Part shown: positions 8,827 to 17,270 of the stretch, in pieces
How the letters are laid out: each line of letters opens with the position of its first letter
Position numbering within the stretch: position 1 is the first letter of the stretch
NCBI RefSeq assembly: GCF_007860135.1
Contig: NZ_SJPV01000008.1
Coordinates: forward strand, 365,683 to 429,682
Reading direction: 5' to 3'
Origin: Novipirellula artificiosorum
GTDB lineage: Bacteria > Planctomycetota > Planctomycetia > Pirellulales > Pirellulaceae
DNA length: 64,000 bases
Translations under genes and position numbers: made by a program
Notes under the pieces: generated by a model
Databases searched by the model: none
What the model saw: the letters and a program-made list of their open reading frames with translations, nothing else
What the model was told of the DNA's origin: nothing

Positions 8827-9003
8827 CTAAGTGCTGACTTCGTCGTTGACGTCGTCTGCATCGGTATTTTCTAGCTCGCTGAGGCCTGTGCTGGCTTCAG
8901 GATTTTGTTTTCGCTCAAGCCGCCGTTTCCGTTTTTCATCGGCTTTGTACTTCTTTTCCATTTCGCGTTGTCGCTTGGCGAAAGTATTTTGATTCTTTGC
9001 GAT
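8827..9003 (-). CDS. Short highly charged protein with ATC start codon
   Basis: A 58-codon reading frame begins ATC-GCA-AAG-AAT at 9003 and ends TAG at 8827. Residues 2-32 are basic and helical (AKNQNTFAKRQREMEKKYK, then repeated Arg/Lys/Glu); the last 20 residues are acidic. From memory, similar short proteins starting MAKNQNTFAKRQRE occur widely in bacteria, with no function known to me. No ATG, GTG or TTG lies in frame between the upstream in-frame TAA and this point, whereas a perfect AAGGAG (9011-9016) sits 7 bases before the ATC. The alternative is an internal ATG at 8961 with no ribosome site. Either a rare non-canonical start or a base error in the assembly explains this. Confidence 0.68.
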   Translation of the reverse strand: MAKNQNTFAKRQREMEKKYKADEKRKRRLERKQNPEASTGLSELENTDADDVNDEVST

Positions 9004-9010
9004 TGCGTCT

Positions 9011-9016
9011 CTCCTT
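9011..9016 (-). promoter_or_regulatory. Shine-Dalgarno site fixing the ATC start
   Basis: AAGGAG on the minus strand, 7 bases from the ATC at 9003-9001. It is optimal in sequence and spacing and points to no ATG, GTG or TTG, which is the main argument that translation begins at ATC. Confidence 0.65.
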
Positions 9017-9064
9017 GGCGGTCGATGGTTTGGAATGGATTCACGAATTTATCAATTGGAGCCA

Positions 9065-10417
9065 CTAACTGGCTTGGACGACGCTTGCTCGTCGCTGCGT
9101 CCCTTTGCGTCGTGGCTTTCGTTTCCGGTTGCCCCCCGACAGCGATTCGCTGCCGGCTGCAGCCCGCTTCGGACGACTCGGTGCAGAATCGGCCCGCTGC
9201 GAGCCGAAACGGCGTTGGCCGCGTGTTGGTTTTGAGGCGTGTGGTCGGCGCGATCCGTGGTGGGTACGCGAATCCGCTCTGGATGGCGGATTTGGTTGGC
9301 TTGGATCGAGTGGGATCTTTTGGCCAATGAACTTTTCGATTGCGCGAAGCTCGTCGTATTCGGCTTCGGAACAAAAGGACAAAGCGATGCCTTCGGCGCC
9401 TGCGCGCCCCGTACGTCCGATGCGATGAACGTAGCTTTCGGGCTCTACCGGGATGTCATAATTGATCACATGCGTCACGCCATCGATGTCGATTCCTCGA
9501 GCGGCAACATCGGTCGCCACCAAGACTTGAACCTGTTTTCGCCGAAATGCCTCGAGCGCACGTTGACGAGCACTTTGCGATTTGTTGCCGTGGATCGCGA
9601 CGGCTCGGACGCCATCTTTGGTCAACTTTTCAGCCAACACGTTTGCACCACGTTTTGTACGAGTAAAGACGATTGCACGCTCGGCGCCGTCGCCTGCAAG
9701 CACCTTTTGTAACACACCCAGTTTGCCATTGCGTTCAACAAAAACCACTCGCTGCTCAATCCGTTCGACACTCGTCGTTTTCGGAGTCACATTGACCGAA
9801 ATCGGATCGTCAAGCAACGATCGCGAAAGCTCAACGATTTTGGGTGGCATGGTGGCCGAGAAGAACAACGATTGACGGTCCCGGGGCAACTTGCTGATGA
9901 TCCGCTTCAAATCAGGCAGAAAACCCATGTCGAGCATGCGGTCTGCTTCATCGAGGACAAACATCTCGAGCTGGTCGAGTTCGATGAAGCCTTGATTCAT
10001 TAGGTCCAGCAATCGTCCTGGGGTCGCTACCAAAATATGGGCACCGCGGTTCAGTGCACGGACTTGATTGCCTTGGCTAACGCCACCGTAAACCAAGACT
10101 TGGCGAAGTCGCAGGTGTTTGCCGTAAGTAGCAAAGCTCTCGCCAATCTGTATGGCAAGTTCTCGCGTCGGCGCCAACACCAAGACCAGTGGGCGATTCG
10201 GTGAAGCTTTGCGTTTTTGGCGTCCCAGTTCGTCTAGGATGGGCAGGGCGAACGCGGCGGTTTTCCCGGTGCCTGTTTGGGCACATCCGAGCACATCACG
10301 CCCTTCGAGGGCGGCCGGAATGGTTTGCGATTGAATTGGCGTGGGAGTGGTGTATTTCTGGTCCGAGATTGCGCGTTGAAGCGGCGCGATCAGGTCAAGT
10401 TCTTCAAAAGTCGTCAA
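9065..10417 (-). CDS. rhlE: DEAD-box ATP-dependent RNA helicase, RhlE type
   Basis: An RNA helicase of the RhlE group, acting in ribosome assembly and RNA turnover. Motifs in order: F-x-Q region TTPTPIQSQTIPA, Walker A AQTGTGKTAA, APTRELA, DEAD box VLDEADRMLDMGF, FFSATM, TDVAARGIDI and HRIGRTGRAG. The final 80 residues are a basic Arg/Ser/Pro-rich tail typical of RhlE-like RNA anchoring. The start is placed at TTG 10417 because GAAGGA at 10424-10429 lies 6 bases upstream and the protein then begins MTTFEELDL, the usual family start; the frame is open to an ATG at 10480. The charged 58-codon gene follows 61 bases downstream. Confidence 0.94.
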   Translation of the reverse strand: MTTFEELDLIAPLQRAISDQKYTTPTPIQSQTIPAALEGRDVLGCAQTGTGKTAAFALPILDELGRQKRKASPNRPLVLVLAPTRELAIQIGESFATYGKHLRLRQVLVYGGVSQGNQVRALNRGAHILVATPGRLLDLMNQGFIELDQLEMFVLDEADRMLDMGFLPDLKRIISKLPRDRQSLFFSATMPPKIVELSRSLLDDPISVNVTPKTTSVERIEQRVVFVERNGKLGVLQKVLAGDGAERAIVFTRTKRGANVLAEKLTKDGVRAVAIHGNKSQSARQRALEAFRRKQVQVLVATDVAARGIDIDGVTHVINYDIPVEPESYVHRIGRTGRAGAEGIALSFCSEAEYDELRAIEKFIGQKIPLDPSQPNPPSRADSRTHHGSRRPHASKPTRGQRRFGSQRADSAPSRPKRAAAGSESLSGGNRKRKPRRKGTQRRASVVQAS

Positions 10418-11021
10418 AGGTGATCCTTCAATCCTGGCGATGACGGTCCCGCTATCAAAGGCGGAGCACCGATTTCGCACACAAGTTAAGCCCTGCCGCG
10501 AATTGCGCAGTCATAGGCCGGGGGGTTTCATAACAGGTCGACACCGATCGCAACGCAGGATATCGCGTAGAGCGATCGGAGCGAACGAATCGATTTTGCC
10601 ACACACAGTGGCAACTCTGGACAAACAAGAAAGTCACAGAATCCGGTGCGTCCTTGATGACGCCGGCAGCTTTCCAGAGCGGTCAACACAACCGATAGTT
10701 GGCAGCAAAAGGTGCAGCAATCGAAACCGCTACGTTTTGAATTGAGGTGTGTGAGTGTCCAGGTTACTCTGTTAGAAAACCCCAATTTCGCCAGGAAACA
10801 CGGCCCATTTGCGCCGTGCTACTCGCTTATTCCCAGCTTTCGTGTTGACTCATTTCCGATAGAAAAACAGCCAACGTTCAAACGAAGTGTACTCCCCTGC
10901 GGGAATCCTGCCAAGTGGTTTTTCCACGGATTCCCTTTTTGCAGCGGTGCTTGGCGAAAAAAGGCTCGTCCAGCGACTTACCCTGTCCCACCGTTGACGC
11001 TTGAATCGGAGCACCTAGTTC
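10418..11021. other. Intergenic region, no gene seen
   Basis: About 600 bases between the helicase and the DUF4838 gene, both on the minus strand. Short open frames exist on both strands, but none has coding-like composition, a ribosome site or a recognisable product. It should contain the helicase promoter near 10420-10520. I see no repeat or strong hairpin in it. Confidence 0.5.
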
Positions 11022-13493
11022 CTACTCCACTCCTGTCTCCTGAATTTGAACCTCGAGCGCGAAGTCAGGGGCGATGGAGAAGTAACCGCTGAGGGGGGGC
11101 TCCGTTTTGATCCATACGTCATCGATCACACCGCTGGCTGCTGCTTGAATGTCCAACTGCCACCATCCCACTTGCTCTGCCGAAACCTCGATCCTCTGAC
11201 GGTCCACGGAGATGATGCTGCAATCAAAGCTGGCCACCTGCTGACCGCCTGGATCTCGTAGCATCGCACTGGCGGTTTCGCCGGGTGGCGAGGCTTCCAA
11301 CGAGAGAGGAAATGAAGCAGTTTGATCGGGCACATAGAAATACAGAGGCGTTACTTTTCCAAGCAGGTGCAATCCTTGGTCGCTCAGCTTACCATCGACC
11401 GCCCATGCGGCTCCCGAAACGGTCACCATCAACGAGGCGGTGTCGGCGGAGATCACCAGATGGTAGTAGTCCGCCTGATCGGACTCCCATCCAATCGGTT
11501 CCGTGTCACTCACTAAGCCGCTGGCAACCTCCGATGCATCCTGACGATACACTGCATAGTGGACCAGCTTGCCGCGCTTCGAAACGCGACTGAATTTCAA
11601 TTCGACACGGTCATCGCCCAGGGGACGGAGCACAAGGTGTTGGTCTCCACGCAACTGGAAGGGCTTGATCGGATCACGGTGCTTTGCTCTTGGGGCAACT
11701 GTCACCTGGAACTTCGATCGGACACTCGGTGGGGGGTCGTTCACCATGGTAGGGCTGAGCGCAAGCGAACCGCGGTTCGCCGAAAGGAATGCTGAGAACG
11801 CCTGGTCCGAGAGGTGAAAGGTTGATTCTTCGGCAGCCTCTAAGACCCCTTGTTGACGCAGGTTCCAGTGCAACACAGTCAGGTTGTCGCCGATCATGCT
11901 CAAGCGAACTTTGGCATCGGAGTCGCGCACCTTTGACTCTGCCGCTCGGTAAAGTTTTTCAATCGCGGCAAAGTTTTTCGCATAGATGTCACGCATCATG
12001 TCGGTCGTCAGTGTGTAGCGTGCCTTGGGATACTCTCGATAGTGCCGAGCCACTTCGCGATCAAGCAGGCGGAATAGTTGATTGATATCATCGCCACCGC
12101 CTTCGTAGGCTTTTGCACAGTACTCGTCGAACAAGGCTTCAACATCTGCTGCCGGGTTCCAGGCTAATCGAGCCAACAAGTAATTCAGCGGCGCCGCCCG
12201 TCCCCATGCTTCGATGCCGTAAACATAGACGCCTTTCATCTTGGCTCGTTGCAAATTCGGATAGATCAACTTCAAAATCTCTAAACCGGGCGGATTCAAC
12301 GCCCCGGCTTCGGTTTCAATATGCATCGGCAAGTCATAGTACGACAGGTTGCTGGTGACCTGCGTCCATTGTGAAAGCAATTCTCGCCACTGCTGCTGAA
12401 GTTCCGACCGCGAAAGTGTGAACCCGTAATCGAAACTTGGCGCCCAGGTCAGAAAGACATTGGGTTCGAGCTTGACTGTTTTTTTCGGAGGGAAAACGTA
12501 GTCGGCATAGACATAACCGGCCAGGATTTTTCCTGGATACTTCTTGCCGACCCTTTTTGCGACGCCGTTGTAGAACGCCAAAATCGCAGGGGTAACCGAA
12601 AGGTCTCCGTTTGGGTCCGTTTCATAAAGCGCTGAGCACCGGTCGCACTGGCAATAGCCGGCGGAATCCGAAGGCGACAACGAATAACAGCTTGCCGCAG
12701 GTTTCTGGTCAAAGTACTTGATGGCCGCGTCGGCATAGGCTCGTATCAAACCAGGATTCGTCGTGCACAGTTTGTATCGACCCGTCGGCGGTATTCGCAC
12801 GCCGCCCCGTTCAGCAAACCAATCGGGGTGTGCGTCAAAATGCGATGCGGGGATCGTGCGGCGCCAATTGTGTGAATGATTCAAGTACAAACTGGCGCCA
12901 AGACGTTGCTGCATGCACCATCGCTTCACATCCGCTCGATGCTGCTGTAGGTAAGGAACACGGCGATTGAGCAATGCGGGAGCGTCACGGAGATCGGTTT
13001 CGGGGATCCATAGATCCGCCGACTTCGGTACATAGTCGCCGTGTTCACCCGGCATCAGCCAGCGCACGCCGAGAAACCGCTCCAAGAAATCGTAGGTTGC
13101 GTTGAGCGAACCGTTCGACGTGCCTCCGTTGGGAGTCAGTTGTCCCGCCTCGCAATCGCGACCGACCAGAAAGACATCCGAATCCCTTGTCACGATTCGA
13201 TAGCCTTCCCATGGAATCGCCGCAAGCGAAACTCCGGCTTGCCGTGCAGCCAGATTGTCGCCAATGGATATCATTTTATCGCCGGGACGATTGACGATTG
13301 GCAGTTCCGCACCAGTAACTTTCAGCACGTAGTCCTGCATCTGTGACGCAGCTAACGCTACCGAGGAAGGAGCGTCCGCTTCATGATAGATGACGTAGTC
13401 ACTCGTTCCCGCGTTAACCAGGTGCACTGACGCGGGATGGGCCTTGGTGGTGAGCAGCAGCAACACTGCGAAGACGCAGAACCGAGCGTTCAT
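11022..13493 (-). CDS. Secreted DUF4838-family protein, glycosidase-like
   Basis: An 823-residue exported protein with a clean signal peptide (hydrophobic residues 5-16, cut near KAHPAS). Residues 25-150 resemble the alpha/beta N-terminal domain found before GH20/GH67-type barrels. Residues 190-480 form the DUF4838 core, recognisable from SLSPSDSAGYCQCDRC, a conserved Asp/Cys cluster, and HIETEAGALNPPG. The C-terminal 250 residues look like beta-sandwich domains. DUF4838 proteins are abundant in planctomycetes and resemble glycosidases, but I know of no proven substrate. The hydrolase 13599-14546 lies upstream on the same strand with 105 bases between, so polysaccharide or ester degradation is possible but inferred. 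Confidence 0.82.
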   Translation of the reverse strand: MNARFCVFAVLLLLTTKAHPASVHLVNAGTSDYVIYHEADAPSSVALAASQMQDYVLKVTGAELPIVNRPGDKMISIGDNLAARQAGVSLAAIPWEGYRIVTRDSDVFLVGRDCEAGQLTPNGGTSNGSLNATYDFLERFLGVRWLMPGEHGDYVPKSADLWIPETDLRDAPALLNRRVPYLQQHRADVKRWCMQQRLGASLYLNHSHNWRRTIPASHFDAHPDWFAERGGVRIPPTGRYKLCTTNPGLIRAYADAAIKYFDQKPAASCYSLSPSDSAGYCQCDRCSALYETDPNGDLSVTPAILAFYNGVAKRVGKKYPGKILAGYVYADYVFPPKKTVKLEPNVFLTWAPSFDYGFTLSRSELQQQWRELLSQWTQVTSNLSYYDLPMHIETEAGALNPPGLEILKLIYPNLQRAKMKGVYVYGIEAWGRAAPLNYLLARLAWNPAADVEALFDEYCAKAYEGGGDDINQLFRLLDREVARHYREYPKARYTLTTDMMRDIYAKNFAAIEKLYRAAESKVRDSDAKVRLSMIGDNLTVLHWNLRQQGVLEAAEESTFHLSDQAFSAFLSANRGSLALSPTMVNDPPPSVRSKFQVTVAPRAKHRDPIKPFQLRGDQHLVLRPLGDDRVELKFSRVSKRGKLVHYAVYRQDASEVASGLVSDTEPIGWESDQADYYHLVISADTASLMVTVSGAAWAVDGKLSDQGLHLLGKVTPLYFYVPDQTASFPLSLEASPPGETASAMLRDPGGQQVASFDCSIISVDRQRIEVSAEQVGWWQLDIQAAASGVIDDVWIKTEPPLSGYFSIAPDFALEVQIQETGVE

Positions 13494-13598
13494 GTTTAAC
13501 CTGTTTTAAAAATAGTTTAACACGGGAAATCAGATGGCGGCGTTTTTGTCTTGGCGACGTTTTTGTCTGAGTTCGCGTGGGAGTGTCGATTCATTCGC

Positions 13599-14546
13599 CT
13601 ACTGCCCCGTTTGCAACGTAGAGCCTACGTGGCGATGGACCCACTGCCATGCTCGTTCTCGTTCGTCACTGGGTTTGAGCAACCATCGATCGGTGTGGGG
13701 TGCGGCGGCGGTTTCGTTGGGGAACGCTCCGAAAATGTGATGAACGTTGACGTCGAGAAACGTAAATGCATCAAGCGAGCAACGTGACCGCAGATAGTTT
13801 TGGATTGCTTCGGTGGTGCCTGCTTGGCAAACCAAGTAAGGCCGTCCCGCAACTCGCTCGAGTCGTTGTTCCGCCGCAAGGCGATAGTCCTGCAGCGGAG
13901 ACCCCCAATTTGTTTTTCGCCATTCTCGTTCGCCGTCAAAGTGATCGTGCGTTACAAAGCCGCACCACAATTTCGCGATTCGATCATCATGCAGTCCGAT
14001 CAAGTTGACCGCTATCGCACCGCGAGAAAAACCACAGAGCAAAACTTGTTGGGGATCGCCACCGAAACGCTGACAGATGCGAGGTACGTTCACGAGCGCG
14101 TATTCGACCGTCGCGTCGATATCGCCCCACCATCGGATCGCGTTCTTTTGATGATCTTTGTCGACGAAGGGCAAAGTGATCCAAATGAATTGCCCGCTCG
14201 AAAGCCCAAAGCCAAGTCCAGCATCTTCGACCTTGCCGGTCGAAAAGGATTGGGGGAAATGGTTGCCCGTGTATTCGACGATGACCGGATACCGGCGACC
14301 CTGGTTCACCATGTCTTGGCTCCAATTCGATGGCAAGTAAACCATGTGATGGACCGCAGTCCCCAGGTATTCCGGGGGCGTGATAGGCACACGCTTTCCA
14401 GATTCTGGCGGGACCTGTGCTACGCTTGGCAACGCCAACTCTCGACTGGCGTCTTGTGAGAACGATTGGCCATGAAAGCTTGCGAGGGAAAAGCCCACAG
14501 CCAGAATCGAGAATTCCAACACATGTCGGGCCTGGCACAATTGCAT
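13599..14546 (-). CDS. Secreted alpha/beta-hydrolase, esterase-like
   Basis: A 315-residue protein with an N-terminal hydrophobic segment (residues 9-30) consistent with export. The alpha/beta-hydrolase fold is indicated by the nucleophile elbow LLCGFSRGAIAVN (GxSxG form GFSRG, near residue 170). A late histidine in VNVHHIFGAFPNE and an acidic residue before it could complete the triad. The oxyanion region is VIVEYTGNHFP. The ATG at 14546 has AGG about 7 bases upstream. It precedes the DUF4838 gene on the same strand. Carbohydrate-esterase-like action is plausible; the substrate is unknown. Confidence 0.72.
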   Translation of the reverse strand: MQLCQARHVLEFSILAVGFSLASFHGQSFSQDASRELALPSVAQVPPESGKRVPITPPEYLGTAVHHMVYLPSNWSQDMVNQGRRYPVIVEYTGNHFPQSFSTGKVEDAGLGFGLSSGQFIWITLPFVDKDHQKNAIRWWGDIDATVEYALVNVPRICQRFGGDPQQVLLCGFSRGAIAVNLIGLHDDRIAKLWCGFVTHDHFDGEREWRKTNWGSPLQDYRLAAEQRLERVAGRPYLVCQAGTTEAIQNYLRSRCSLDAFTFLDVNVHHIFGAFPNETAAAPHTDRWLLKPSDERERAWQWVHRHVGSTLQTGQ

Positions 14547-14756
14547 GGTTTACCTATTGGGATCTTCGCTCGTACGAAGTAGGCACCCGGGGCCTGAAAT
14601 TCATTTCACCTGACGACGAGTGCGGGACCGAGGGTTTACAAGGACCCTATCTTACACAATGGGCGAGACAGATTCAGCAGGTTGATCGCGCAAGACAGCC
14701 AGCCCCCTCAGGAGTGATCCACGGGCAAGCGAAAAACGGAGTAGAAAAGACCGTTA

Positions 14757-15950
14757 CTACGGTTTGCGATTTGCGACGAGTGTCATCTGGCCAAGCACTT
14801 CCGTACGCGAGTAGCGGACCTCAGCGAAACGCTGCATCCACTGTTGTCTTTCGTACGCCGAAGGTACGTACCCGATCACTTCGGTAAACACTCGCTCAAG
14901 CCAGGCGTTGTTATTGTTGCCACAACGGTCAAAGTACTCTTGGGTTGCCATCAATTCATTTGGCAGCCGGCTCATGCGATACTCGGGATCTGGCACCGAG
15001 TGCCAAGCCGCCAATTCCATGGGCGTTGGATTCCTGCTGAGGTATCGCTGATAGGCCGCGGTCACTTGCGTGGTGATGTTATCATAGGAGGCGTAGCCCG
15101 CTGCAACGACACCGCCGTTCGGTTGACCAGCAAATGCAAAGGATTTTGGAGCCAAAAGTAGCTGTGCGGTATTGGGATTGCCCTGTGTCAACACGTACGT
15201 CGGTTGAGGGGTCTCGTAGATGGTCTTGCCGTTGTACGAGATGAAGGCACGCAGACGATAACGATCGGTGGCAGTGATGTAGCTCGGATCAAAATTGATG
15301 GTGAACGGAATCGCTCCTTGAGAGATCGACGGTGCACGGAAGGTTTGTTGCCCATTGCGAATGGCAAAGTACGGTCGCGTTTCGTTTTCTAGCTGCACTG
15401 TGATGATCGAGTTCGCCGGCACGCTGCCGTTCTGCACGATCAAGCTCCCTGACAAGCCGCCCTGATGATCGTCAAGCTGAACCGGGATTGTCCGCAATTG
15501 CCCCGACCTACGGTACTGCACCAGCAAGCGGACGCGACCCGACACGTCGGCATGATGATTCAGTTCTTCGGCAATGTCAAAGATTTTGGAACCAACCAAG
15601 CCCACTTGATCCCCGTTGACACAAACCACAAGGTCACCAGGAACCAGCCCCATGCGGGCAGCTGCAGACCCCGGTGCCACCGAATCGATTGCGACGCCGA
15701 CTTCGGTGTTCTTGCCGGTCACGCCGAGCAGCCAAGCTTTGTTCGGCCCACTGCTTCCCGCCCAACCATCGCCATTCCAGCCGTTACCATTCCAGCCCTC
15801 GTTCCATCCGCCGCCATTCCATGAGGCTGATGTGAAGGAACCGCTTCCTTCGAAGCCTTGGCCGCTCGCGACCGGAGGGGAAATCATTGCCATCACCAGT
15901 GAAAACGCAAACGTAAAACGAGTGAGTTGGTTTGGGATCAGGCAGTTCAT
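14757..15950 (-). CDS. Secreted PDZ-domain protein with YbaY-like domain
   Basis: About 397 residues. The start chosen is ATG 15950 because AAGGA lies 8 bases upstream and the product then begins with a signal peptide (hydrophobic stretch ending PPVASGQ); the frame extends 17 codons further. A Gly/Trp/Asn repeat (NGNGWNGDGW-like) follows the signal. Then comes a PDZ domain with APGSAAARMGLVPGDLV, a YbaY-like beta-sandwich marked by GSLIVQN and IPFTINFDPSYI, and a helical C-terminal region containing YLSRNPTPMELAAW, which resembles DUF4214-type repeats. Probably a periplasmic scaffold protein. The domain order is seen; the function is not. Confidence 0.7.
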   Translation of the reverse strand: MNCLIPNQLTRFTFAFSLVMAMISPPVASGQGFEGSGSFTSASWNGGGWNEGWNGNGWNGDGWAGSSGPNKAWLLGVTGKNTEVGVAIDSVAPGSAAARMGLVPGDLVVCVNGDQVGLVGSKIFDIAEELNHHADVSGRVRLLVQYRRSGQLRTIPVQLDDHQGGLSGSLIVQNGSVPANSIITVQLENETRPYFAIRNGQQTFRAPSISQGAIPFTINFDPSYITATDRYRLRAFISYNGKTIYETPQPTYVLTQGNPNTAQLLLAPKSFAFAGQPNGGVVAAGYASYDNITTQVTAAYQRYLSRNPTPMELAAWHSVPDPEYRMSRLPNELMATQEYFDRCGNNNNAWLERVFTEVIGYVPSAYERQQWMQRFAEVRYSRTEVLGQMTLVANRKP

Positions 15951-16047
15951 GATGAGATTCCTTGGAGCGGATTCGTTCAAACGTTGATGATTTGAAGGCA
16001 CGGGAGAAGGCCTTCGTGGTAGGAGAGAGAGCGAGTTGGATTAGGAG

Positions 16048-17073
16048 TTACTTGTCCGAACCGTCGGATTTCTGTTCCAGTTTGGCTCGTTCGCCACGCA
16101 GCGTTGGCGGATCAAAAGGAAAGAATCCGGCTAAAATGCTTTGGCTTTGTCCGGCTTGGTGTAATGCGTAGCGAACGAATTCTCGATTCGCGTCCGCGCG
16201 AGCTCCGGTTTGTCCGAGATCGAGGACAAGCGTCAGCGGGCGAATGAGCGGATAGCGGCCCATCAGAACCGAGTGATCGTCACAAGGAATGATTGTGTCG
16301 TTTGCTTGCAAACCGAGAAGCCGCAAGGAGTGGCTACCACACTTTAAACCACAGATTCCAATCGCGTTTTTGTCTTCTTCGAGTGCTTGAACGACCTTTG
16401 CGTTGGATGCATAAGACGCTTTGGCTTCACGCATCACTTGTCCACCAAAGACATAGTTCTGCAGGAAGATCTGGGTTCCACTGTTCTGGCCACGTGCGAT
16501 GATCTCCACCGGTTCGTTCGCGATTCCTCCGCTGGCACCGAAGGAACTCCACACCATCGGCTCGGACGGCGTCTCGCCATCGGGAACGCAAAAAAGAGTT
16601 AAGAATTGTTCGCGGTTGATCGATTTAAGCGGATTGCTTTCGTTCACAAAAACCCCTAACGCCTCTCTCGCAACCATCACTGCCGCGGGGTTTTCAAGTC
16701 CCGCCAACTTCAGTTTTTCGAGTTCCTCCTCCGAGACAGGTCTCGAGAACATACCGATACTTGCTGGGTTCTTGGTCAGGCGATCCACCGCCGTCTCGGA
16801 GCCTTCGGCGGAGATCACGACAGTTGCCTTGGGGTGGAATTTCTTAAATCCGCCGGCCCATCCATGGGCTAAAGCATCCATGCTGGTGGAGCCGAAAATA
16901 TCGACTTCCGCACTAACTTCCTGTCCAGGTAGATAGGGCGTGATCGAATTCAGCAGAGAACGAATTTCCTGGACCGAAAACGATGTAGACGACTCGTCGC
17001 CTCGGCAGTTAATGGGTACGGAAAACGAGAAGACGGCGAACAGAAGGAGTGGGACAGCAGGCGTCTTAAACAA
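16048..17073 (-). CDS. PstS-like phosphate-type solute-binding protein
   Basis: A periplasmic binding protein of the PBP-like/PstS class. From the TTG at 17073 it starts MFKTPAVPLLLFAVFSF, a good signal peptide, with GGAG at 17081-17084 exactly 7 bases upstream. An in-frame ATG at 17115 and an ATG at 17253 have no ribosome site. Family segments visible are the opening VDIFGSTSMDALAHGWAGGF, ISAEGSETAVDRL, IGMFSRPVSEEE, then RGQNSGTQIFLQNYVFGG, and AIGICGLKCG. Residue usage fits an anion-binding site with several serines and threonines. No pstCAB genes are adjacent, so it may act alone or as a sensor. The MscS gene diverges from it. Confidence 0.8.
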   Translation of the reverse strand: MFKTPAVPLLLFAVFSFSVPINCRGDESSTSFSVQEIRSLLNSITPYLPGQEVSAEVDIFGSTSMDALAHGWAGGFKKFHPKATVVISAEGSETAVDRLTKNPASIGMFSRPVSEEELEKLKLAGLENPAAVMVAREALGVFVNESNPLKSINREQFLTLFCVPDGETPSEPMVWSSFGASGGIANEPVEIIARGQNSGTQIFLQNYVFGGQVMREAKASYASNAKVVQALEEDKNAIGICGLKCGSHSLRLLGLQANDTIIPCDDHSVLMGRYPLIRPLTLVLDLGQTGARADANREFVRYALHQAGQSQSILAGFFPFDPPTLRGERAKLEQKSDGSDK

Positions 17074-17270
17074 GGCGTATCTCCGGCGATTGAAATTCGA
17101 GGGGGCAGGGATCATAGCCGACGCGATTGAGTTGGCAAATAGCAGTTTGAATTCCCCGCGTGGAGGTTCTTCTGGACGAATCTCGATTCCCTTTGCCGCG
17201 TTTAGCAAGTAGGATTGCGCCCGGCCCAAATGCTTTAACCATTGCGTATCCAAGGACGGAGTGCTTTGTC

